From the NCBI RefSeq assembly GCF_900182955.1, contig NZ_FXUL01000021.1:47428-111427 (forward strand): a stretch of 64,000 bases of DNA, read 5' to 3'. Below the pieces are notes generated by a model. That model was not told the origin of the DNA, ran no database searches, and saw only the letters and a program-made list of their open reading frames with translations. Position 1 is the stretch's first letter. Every line of letters starts with the position of its first letter. The position numbers were made by a program, and so were the translations under genes. Shown here piece after piece: positions 57,982 to 64,000 of the stretch. The DNA is from Noviherbaspirillum suwonense (GTDB taxonomy: Bacteria > Pseudomonadota > Gammaproteobacteria > Burkholderiales > Burkholderiaceae_D).

Positions 57982-58341
57982 CTAGCGCCTCCCGTCGCTG
58001 GCTGCCATTCCCATCAGCTCGAGTTCGGCATTGAGCGCCTTCAGCAGCGTCTGGAAATGCAGCGCGTTGGCGGCCATTGCGGCAACGTCCTGGTCCAGCG
58101 CCGCCGCACCATTGTCGTTGACCAGGCGCGGCTGCAGCGACGCGGTGCTGGCGCCTGCCAGCGACGCGCCGTCCGCCAGCTCCCGCAGCCGGGCTTCGAA
58201 ACTGACGCCGCGGCGCTGGTAGGTCGGGTTGCCGGCGTTGGCGATATTGGCGGCGATGGCCTGATGCCGCAGGCCGGCCGCGTCCAGCGCCAGCGAGACG
58301 ACCTGCAGTGCCGCGGATGGTAGGGGGAGTATCGGTGCCAT
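57982..58341 (-). CDS. flgB: Flagellar basal-body rod protein FlgB
   Basis: A 119-residue proximal rod protein. RHQAIAANIANAGNPTYQRRGVSFEARL is the FlgB/FlgC rod motif, with the NALHFQTLLKALNAELELM C-terminal helix. It starts 42 bp after flgI. Confidence 0.93.
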   Translation of the reverse strand: MAPILPLPSAALQVVSLALDAAGLRHQAIAANIANAGNPTYQRRGVSFEARLRELADGASLAGASTASLQPRLVNDNGAAALDQDVAAMAANALHFQTLLKALNAELELMGMAASDGRR

Positions 58342-58383
58342 GCTTCAGCCTTCCTGGAAAATGATGCGAGACCTTGGTAAGCG

Positions 58384-59547
58384 CTACTGGATGATGAGTT
58401 CGGCCCGCAGTGCGCCCGCTGCCTTGATGCCCTGCAGGATGGATATCATGTCGCGCGGGCTGGCCTTGATCCGGTTCAGCGCCTGCACCAGGTCGGCTAC
58501 CGTGCTGCCCACGCCCAGCTGCACCGCCTCGACCCTCGGTTCGCTGACGTCGATGCGCGTCTGCGGCACCACCTCCGTGCGCACCCCCGGTCCGTTGATC
58601 CGCGCCGGCATGGGCTGCGACACCAGGTAGTCGGTGACGACCGCAACCCGCAGGTCGCCATGGCTCACCGTGACCCGCGAAATGGTGACGTCGGCGCCGG
58701 AGACGACCGTGCCGGTGCGCTCGTTGACGACGACGCGCGCGCGCTTGTCCGGCTGCACGCTGACGCCTTCCACCAGCGTCATGAACCCGACCAGGCTGTT
58801 GCGATAGTCGGGAGGGACCACGATGCTGACGGTGGCGGCGTCCACCGCGGCTGCCAGCGCGCTGCCGAGCCCGGCATTGATGGCGCTGGCGATACGGCTT
58901 GCCGTTGTGTAGTCCGGGTCGGACAGCACGAATTCCAGCCGGCCGTCGTGCAGCATGTCGCTGCCGACGGCCACCTCGACCGATGCCCCGCCCGGAATGC
59001 TGCCAACGGTCGGATGGTTCTTCTGCACCACGTTGCCATTGAGGTCGTACTTGTACCCGCCGACCGACAAGGCGCCCTGCGCCAGCGCATAGGTGCGTCC
59101 GTCCGGCCCCTTGAGCGGCGTCATCAGCAGGATGCCGCCCAGCAGGCTGCGGGCGTCGCCCATCGATGTCACGGTAATGTCGAGCTTGTCGCCACTGCGG
59201 GCGAATGGCGGCAGCGTCGCGGTAATCATCACGGTCGCCACGTTGCGGCTCTGTATCTGGTCGGCCGGCACCACGATGTCGAACTGGCTCAGTAAATTCG
59301 CAATCGACTGCCGGGCGGTGCGGCTGCGCGCAGAGTCGCCGGTACCCGCCAGGCCCGTCGCCACGCCGTAGCCGACCAGCATGTTGTCGCGCCAGCCGCC
59401 GAAGCGGCCAATATCCTTGAGCCGTACGCTGTCGACGGCGGCGCCGGCCATCGGTGGCATGAGCAGCAGCACCAGAAGCAGCAGCGGCAGCGGCAGCACG
59501 GAAAGCGCACGGTGCAGCATCGCCATGTTCTTCGGATAGCGGGTCAT
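58384..59547 (-). CDS. flgI: Flagellar P-ring protein FlgI
   Basis: A 387-residue periplasmic P-ring protein. A signal peptide (to about residue 36) precedes VRLKDIGRFGGWRDNMLVGYGVATGLAGTGDS; the C-terminal LVQALNRIKASPRDMISILQGIKAAGAL is also diagnostic. Length normal. The ATG at 59547 overlaps the flgH stop. Confidence 0.96.
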   Translation of the reverse strand: MTRYPKNMAMLHRALSVLPLPLLLLVLLLMPPMAGAAVDSVRLKDIGRFGGWRDNMLVGYGVATGLAGTGDSARSRTARQSIANLLSQFDIVVPADQIQSRNVATVMITATLPPFARSGDKLDITVTSMGDARSLLGGILLMTPLKGPDGRTYALAQGALSVGGYKYDLNGNVVQKNHPTVGSIPGGASVEVAVGSDMLHDGRLEFVLSDPDYTTASRIASAINAGLGSALAAAVDAATVSIVVPPDYRNSLVGFMTLVEGVSVQPDKRARVVVNERTGTVVSGADVTISRVTVSHGDLRVAVVTDYLVSQPMPARINGPGVRTEVVPQTRIDVSEPRVEAVQLGVGSTVADLVQALNRIKASPRDMISILQGIKAAGALRAELIIQ

Positions 59548-60197
59548 AGTATGCCCAGCCAGCCGAGCAGGCGGGTCAGCAATCCCGGATGCTGCTTCTC
59601 GCTCAGGATGCCATCGCCGATGTAGCTGATGTGCGCTTCGGCCAGCCGGGTCGACAGCACGGTATTGTTGTCGAGGATATCGATCGGACGCACCTTGCCA
59701 TACAGCTTGATCTCCTGCTTTTCGTCATTGACCAGTATCTGCTGTTCGCCAGCCACGCTGAGCGTGCCGCTGGCCGCGTCGACCTCGCGCACGATCACGC
59801 TCAGCTGCGCGAGCAGCCGGCCGGAACGCTGGATCTGGCCCTTGCCGCCGAACGTGTCGCCGAGCTGCAGGCTGCCGGTCTCGCCCCTGGTGCTGGTCTT
59901 CATTCCGAAGGTCAGGCCGCCGCTCTTTTCGGTGCTGGTATTGGCATTTGCGCTGGCGCTGGAATTTTCGACGACCAGCACAGTGAGCATGTCGCCAACC
60001 CGGTAGGCACGCTTGTCCGACGTCAGCGAACGATAGGATCCTTCACCCTGGTAGAGGCTGGCGGCGCGGACCGGTGCGGCAGGCGTCAGCGCCATTACCA
60101 TTGCCGTGATTAACGCAGCCGCCAGCACCGTATTGAAAACCGTCGCCGCGCAGGTATGCGGCCAACCGGCTTGACGTTGCTTATTGCGATCGGTCAT
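59544..60197 (-). CDS. flgH: Flagellar L-ring protein FlgH without lipobox
   Basis: A 217-residue L-ring protein. The YRVGDMLTVLVVENSSASANANT and SGTLSVAGEQQILVNDEKQEIKLYGKVRPIDI blocks identify it. FlgH is normally a lipoprotein; here the leader (hydrophobic about 18-45, ending PVRA) has no Cys at the cleavage site, so it is probably cleaved by ordinary signal peptidase. ATG 60197 was chosen to give the leader; a longer frame reaches into flgA. Confidence 0.94.
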   Translation of the reverse strand: MTDRNKQRQAGWPHTCAATVFNTVLAAALITAMVMALTPAAPVRAASLYQGEGSYRSLTSDKRAYRVGDMLTVLVVENSSASANANTSTEKSGGLTFGMKTSTRGETGSLQLGDTFGGKGQIQRSGRLLAQLSVIVREVDAASGTLSVAGEQQILVNDEKQEIKLYGKVRPIDILDNNTVLSTRLAEAHISYIGDGILSEKQHPGLLTRLLGWLGIL

Positions 60198-60207
60198 GGC
60201 TGCCCTC

Positions 60208-61164
60208 TCATCTGACTTCGGCCACGCCATCGCCAACGACGGTCGCAAGATAGCTGGCCTGGGTCCGGGGATTGACAACGCGCACCGACGCACCGTGCGC
60301 CGCCTCGTTGAGAGCCAGCGCCCGGTCCTCTACCGCAATGCCGCCTCGCACGACCCGGACGAGTATTTCGCTGCCGCGTTCCACCGGCTTTTTCTGGTCG
60401 ATGTCGTCGGCAAGCAGCAGGCTGCCCGCTTGCTTTGCACGCCTGAGACGCGCGCTGTCCAGCGCATGCGATTCATGCGCGGCGAGCTGCTGGTGCGACA
60501 GGGGCGCCCTCACTGGCTCCAGCATGGACGCGTCCAGCGCGGCGCCCGCCTGCGCATCCTGCCGGACACGCCACGCGAGCTGGGTCCCCTGCACTCTGAA
60601 CCAGACCGGGACCGACAGCGCCACCGTGCCGTCCACCAGCACATCGACCAGCATATGCATGCGCTCAGTCAAGCCCTGATGCACCTGCCGTGCCGCATAG
60701 TCGATCCGGCCGGGTGCGACGTAGAGCTGCGTGGCCGAAGACAGCGGATAGGGTGTGATGCTGACGTCGGCATGCGGCGCGCTCTCGCTCAGCAAAGCGC
60801 TTAGCGCCGATGCCGACCAGGCCTGCAGCGCCCCGCTATCGAGCATGCGTCCCGACCAGATCAAATGGACCGCGGGCGCCCCCGAAAGCTGGTAAGCGTC
60901 CTGTAAGCCGGGCAGGCGCTTGTCCAGCGCATGGCGTATGCGCTCCCGGGTGAGCCGCACCGGCTGTCCACGCTGGCCCAGCATCAGTATCTGCGTATCG
61001 CCGAAGCGCCTGGCGAGGACCTGGTCGTCGGACTGCACGCTGGCGATATCCGCCAGCCGAACCATGCGCGTTTCCAGCGTCGCGCTATCGCGCAAGTCCA
61101 CGGATACCGGCGCTGCCCGGCAAACGCCGGCAGCTATCGCCATTAGCAGGATCGCCGCGCGCAT
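60208..61164 (-). CDS. flgA: P-ring chaperone FlgA
   Basis: A 318-residue periplasmic chaperone for FlgI. Signal peptide to about residue 18, then a variable body and a C-terminal SAF domain (AWRVRQDAQAGAALDASMLEP, LLLADDIDQKKPVERGSEILVRV). It is 10 bp upstream of flgH. ATG 61164 avoids a long overlap with flgG. Confidence 0.92.
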   Translation of the reverse strand: MRAAILLMAIAAGVCRAAPVSVDLRDSATLETRMVRLADIASVQSDDQVLARRFGDTQILMLGQRGQPVRLTRERIRHALDKRLPGLQDAYQLSGAPAVHLIWSGRMLDSGALQAWSASALSALLSESAPHADVSITPYPLSSATQLYVAPGRIDYAARQVHQGLTERMHMLVDVLVDGTVALSVPVWFRVQGTQLAWRVRQDAQAGAALDASMLEPVRAPLSHQQLAAHESHALDSARLRRAKQAGSLLLADDIDQKKPVERGSEILVRVVRGGIAVEDRALALNEAAHGASVRVVNPRTQASYLATVVGDGVAEVR

Positions 61165-61171
61165 GGCGGAA

Positions 61172-61948
61172 CTAGCGTCGCAGGCCATTGACGATGCCAA
61201 GCATTTCGTCCGACGCCTGAATCACCTTGCCGTTGATTTCATAGGCGCGCTGGGCCAGCATCAGCCCTACCATTTCTTCGACGAGCTGCACGTTCGAGGC
61301 TTCGACATAGCCCTGGCTCAGCAAGCCGAAGCCGGCTTCCCCAGGCTTGCCGCGCAGCGGGTCTCCAGCTTTCTCGCTGCCGCCGTACAAGCTGTCGCCC
61401 ATGGGCGCCAACCCTGCTGGATTGACGAAGCGCACCAACTCGATCTGCCCTGCTTCCACCGCGGCTTTCTCGTTGGGAACGGTAACCATGACCTTGCCGG
61501 TGGCATCGATCTGCATGGCAGTCGCTTCCAGCGGCACCTGTATCTGCTGATGCAGGGGGTAACCGTCGGCATTTGCCAGCAAGCCGTCCCGCGTCACCTG
61601 CAGCGACAGGTTGCGGGTGTAGGCAGTCGAGCCATCCGGCATGACCAGCTCCACCAGGCCATCGCCATTGATCGCCAGGTCGGTCGGGACATCGGTCTTC
61701 TTCAACTGGCCTACGGTGAACTGCTTGCCCAGCATCAGCGCGACGCTGCCCGCGCCGCTGCTGCGCTGCAGGTCGCTGCTGGCGCTGGCGTCGGCGCGGT
61801 CCTGGAGCTGCAGCACCATGTCCTGAAAGCTGACGCGCGACTTCTTGTATGCCGGCGTGTTAACGTTGGCCAGGTTGTTGGAGATGGTATTGATGTAGGT
61901 TTGCTGCGCCGCCATGCCGTTGGCGCCCACGTACAGGGAGTTCTGCAT
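61172..61948 (-). CDS. flgG: Flagellar distal rod protein FlgG
   Basis: A 258-residue distal rod protein. TISNNLANVNTPAYKKSRVSFQDM and the C-terminal EMVGLMLAQRAYEINGKVIQASDEMLGIVNGL are diagnostic. Length normal. It starts 77 bp after flgF, the largest gap in the early operon. Confidence 0.96.
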   Translation of the reverse strand: MQNSLYVGANGMAAQQTYINTISNNLANVNTPAYKKSRVSFQDMVLQLQDRADASASSDLQRSSGAGSVALMLGKQFTVGQLKKTDVPTDLAINGDGLVELVMPDGSTAYTRNLSLQVTRDGLLANADGYPLHQQIQVPLEATAMQIDATGKVMVTVPNEKAAVEAGQIELVRFVNPAGLAPMGDSLYGGSEKAGDPLRGKPGEAGFGLLSQGYVEASNVQLVEEMVGLMLAQRAYEINGKVIQASDEMLGIVNGLRR

Positions 61949-62025
61949 GCAATGTCTTTAATAGTAGGTCATGTGGAAGAAGCGAGAAGAGGTACGCGGA
62001 TGTTCATGCAGGCTAGGGGCATCGG

Positions 62026-62751
62026 CTAGTACTGGCCCAGGCGCGATAACGCCTGTTCAAGCATGTCGTCGTACCACCGGATGACTTTTTGTCCACCTTC
62101 AAAATGGCGCATCGTCTCGATCATGCGCACCATCTCGTCTGCCGGCACAACATTGGACGCCTCGACGTGACCCTGCCTGAGCGCGGCAGTTTCGCCGGCT
62201 GGCTCCAGCAGCGCGCTACCCTGCCTGTAGACGCCCACTCCCGCCGCTTCAAGCTTGCGGGCGTCGTCGAAACGCACCAGCTTGATTTGGCCGACGACCG
62301 TGTCCTTTTCAACTACGCGCCCGGCGCGGTCGATGCTGGCCTGGCCCGATTCCAGGCGGATATCGCTGTTGATGCCCATTACAGCGGCGCCGCCAGGGGC
62401 GACCAGCCGGCCGCCTGCGTCCAGGGCGAGGCTGCCTTGCCTAGTGTAAGTAGTCGCGCCCGCCGCATCCTGCAGCACGAAAAACGCATCCCCTTCTATC
62501 GCCAGATCCAGCGGGTTCCCGGTATGACGAAGCGGTGCGGCGCGAAAATCCCGGATGGTGCCTAGTCCCCCTGAATTACCCTGCACTTCATGCATGCCCG
62601 CTGGCGTCATGAATGTGTCGAAACCGGACGAGACGGGCAACATGCGCTTGTAGGCAGGCGTCAATGCATTTGCCAGATTCTGGCTGATGATATTAATGCG
62701 TTGTATATCGCTACTCATGCTCGCGGCTGCGATTGATGCGCCATCTGCCAT
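62026..62751 (-). CDS. flgF: Flagellar proximal rod protein FlgF
   Basis: A 241-residue rod protein. RINIISQNLANALTPAYKRM and the C-terminal EMVRMIETMRHFEGGQKVIRWYDDMLEQAL identify FlgF. It is the first gene of the flagellar operon; AGAGGA precedes the ATG. No flagellar gene lies upstream in the window. Confidence 0.94.
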   Translation of the reverse strand: MADGASIAAASMSSDIQRINIISQNLANALTPAYKRMLPVSSGFDTFMTPAGMHEVQGNSGGLGTIRDFRAAPLRHTGNPLDLAIEGDAFFVLQDAAGATTYTRQGSLALDAGGRLVAPGGAAVMGINSDIRLESGQASIDRAGRVVEKDTVVGQIKLVRFDDARKLEAAGVGVYRQGSALLEPAGETAALRQGHVEASNVVPADEMVRMIETMRHFEGGQKVIRWYDDMLEQALSRLGQY

Positions 62752-63762
62752 ACGCTATTCCTCTATTCTCGGACCGGGCTGGCGTTCGCCATTACGAACT
62801 GGCCCGTCTGAATCAGACTGCGTTGAACTTCAATGCCTGGAGTTTATAAAGTTAATAAAGATATCTGCTTCTTTATTAGGGGCACAAATCAAACGTTAGT
62901 CTTGCGTGAGCGGAATGGCGGACGAGAGATCCTTAATCGAACGGAAAAGCTGAAATGGACTGGCACTCACTGGGTTGGTAGAGGGCAGCAGCGATTTACA
63001 TGCCATCCACACTTGTCTTCCTTTACAGTCCAGCATCCAGCATCCGGCGAACGCGGAACGAGCAGTACCAATGCCAGAATTTTTTTAGTCAGGAGATGGG
63101 AATTACGAGGACCGCTTTGGCGCGCGATCGAAACGTGCACGCAGAGCCGAGGAAGCATCCTTGCTGACTTCCTATCCAAACTCCAGCAGCCACGACGATG
63201 GAATTCCAGGATCTGACCAGCCACCCTTTTACACCGTTGAAATTGCGTCGTGCGGACGCGTGCAACCCGGGCCTGAAATGGAAAGGACTTCGAAATAATT
63301 CGCGTTACAAGCAATCATGGGAGCGACCACTTTTCATCGCGCTTACCGATGTGCTCATGCCGCGAGCGCTGGAAGTCGCGTCCGGCGTCTGCATATTTCT
63401 ATGAATTTGACACCCTGCCCATGGGACATCACGGACGCAGTTCTTTCCTCCATACTAAATGCCCGGGACATGCGCTGCATGTGCAGCGCATGTCCCGATA
63501 CTGCGAGACGCAAAAGTCGCAGTGACAGCGTATTCGATGGACGTCGAAAAACGACGCGCAAGTCGCTGACGAAACTGAAAGCAGATTCGCGCCCACGATC
63601 TTTGGCATCGGTCGTGCACTGGCCTGGGGCGCGTTTGCCCTGACAGGTTTGGGTGAGTCCGAGGCGGATTGCTTGCTGAAAGAAGTGCAATAGGAGTTTC
63701 GCGAAACCTGCTTCGCGCTTCGGCAACGACATGCGCCTGCATGCGGAAAGGCATCCTGCTTT
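62752..63762. other. Region without a supported gene, flgF promoter side
   Basis: About 1 kb. The first 150 bp must hold the flgF promoter; A/T-rich runs at 62845-62880 are candidates. Frames at 62833-63216 (+) and 63355-63754 (-) have no domain or clear ribosome site and are not called. It contains the perfect palindrome at 63464-63497 and ends at the heptamer array. Confidence 0.5.
63464..63497. repeat. Perfect 34-bp palindrome
   Basis: Two 16-base arms (CGGGACATGCGCTGCA and its complement) with a TG centre. No T tract follows. It could be a protein-binding site, a terminator-like cruciform or a recombination site. Confidence 0.75.
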
Positions 63763-64000
63763 GGGTTTCGGGTTTCGGGTTTCGGGTTTCGGGTTTCGGG
63801 TTTCGGGTTTCGGGTTTCGGGTTTCGGGTTTCGGGTTTCGGGTTTCGGGCTTTGGGCTTTGGGCTTTGGGCTAGGCTGGGCTTTGTGCTTCGGGCTGGGC
63901 TTTGGGCTTCGGGCTTCGGGCTTTGGGCTTTGGGCTTTGGGCTTTGGGCTTTGGGCTTCGGGCTTCGGGCTTCGGGCTTCGGGCTTCGGGCTTCGGGCTT
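63763..64000. repeat. Heptanucleotide tandem array GGGYTTY, G-quadruplex-prone
   Basis: Twelve perfect copies of GGGTTTC (63763-63846) are followed by GGGCTTT and GGGCTTC variants to the window edge, with one irregular patch at about 63868-63900. G triplets every seven bases on the plus strand, with 4-base spacers, fit G-quadruplex formation. Unit length 7 is not a multiple of 3. All frames are stop-free in the perfect part, but no start codon occurs. The array continues beyond the window. Confidence 0.9.

Noticed and set aside
62833..63216. 127-codon plus-strand frame upstream of flgF
   Set aside because: No domain, no ribosome site, and irregular composition; kept as intergenic.
63763..64000. 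Terminal array as a CRISPR or telomere
   Set aside because: Units are contiguous 7-mers with no spacers, so not CRISPR; similarity to plant telomere repeats (TTTAGGG) is only superficial and the host is bacterial.

Overview
The window looks like a chromosomal segment of a GC-rich betaproteobacterium. Small TWSGRGR-type H-NS, PmtA, a DUF2501 protein, class A PBP and flagellar gene content fit Burkholderiales, probably Oxalobacteraceae (Noviherbaspirillum/Massilia/Herbaspirillum relatives). This placement is an inference from gene content; there is no rRNA gene to anchor it. I saw no tRNA, rRNA, CRISPR array, transposase or phage gene.

Positions 1-30400 are mostly single-gene housekeeping or envelope units: an M16C zinc peptidase, an AsmA-like protein, two large GGDEF-EAL c-di-GMP proteins, an RraA-family protein, UDP-galactopyranose mutase, two tiny paralogous secreted proteins, a cold-shock protein, an Hfq paralog, a lipoprotein methyltransferase, a secreted beta-helix protein, a class A penicillin-binding protein, an FKBP isomerase, an AI-2E family permease, a PmtA-like phospholipid methyltransferase, a DEAD-box helicase, a membrane protein with a degenerate NTPase-like head, and a NYN-LOTUS protein.

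Positions 30500-40950 hold accessory metabolism and small genes: a fused alpha/beta hydrolase-Baeyer-Villiger-type monooxygenase next to an aldehyde dehydrogenase, an H-NS gene behind a 0.7-kb AT-rich region, the Prc protease, a cupin, and a run of very small uncharacterised genes (46, 59 and 81 codons).

Positions 40953-62751 carry a complete, tightly packed minus-strand flagellar structural cluster, in transcription order flgF-flgG-flgA-flgH-flgI-flgB-flgC-fliE-fliF-fliG*-fliH-fliI-fliJ-fliK-flgD-flgE-fliM*-fliN-fliO-fliP // fliQ-fliR-flhB-flhA. Many junctions are ATGA or TTGA overlaps. It encodes export gate, ATPase complex, MS ring, rod, P and L rings and hook. Within the window it has no flagellin, cap, hook-filament junction proteins, stators, FliL, FliA, FlhF/G or chemotaxis genes. 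Its C-ring genes are reduced (175-residue protein at the fliG position, 262-residue FliM/SctQ-like protein), FlhB has NPTW instead of NPTH, and FlgH lacks a lipobox. Two plus-strand TPR genes and a TPR fragment interrupt the operon between fliP and fliQ, and two MITE-like elements with related ends flank the fliQ-flhA/TPR block. A divergent or second flagellar-type apparatus, possibly a non-rotating export device, is the most interesting system here.

After flgF there is about 1 kb without a convincing gene, a perfect 34-bp palindrome, and a heptanucleotide (GGGYTTY) tandem array with strong G-quadruplex potential that runs off the window edge.
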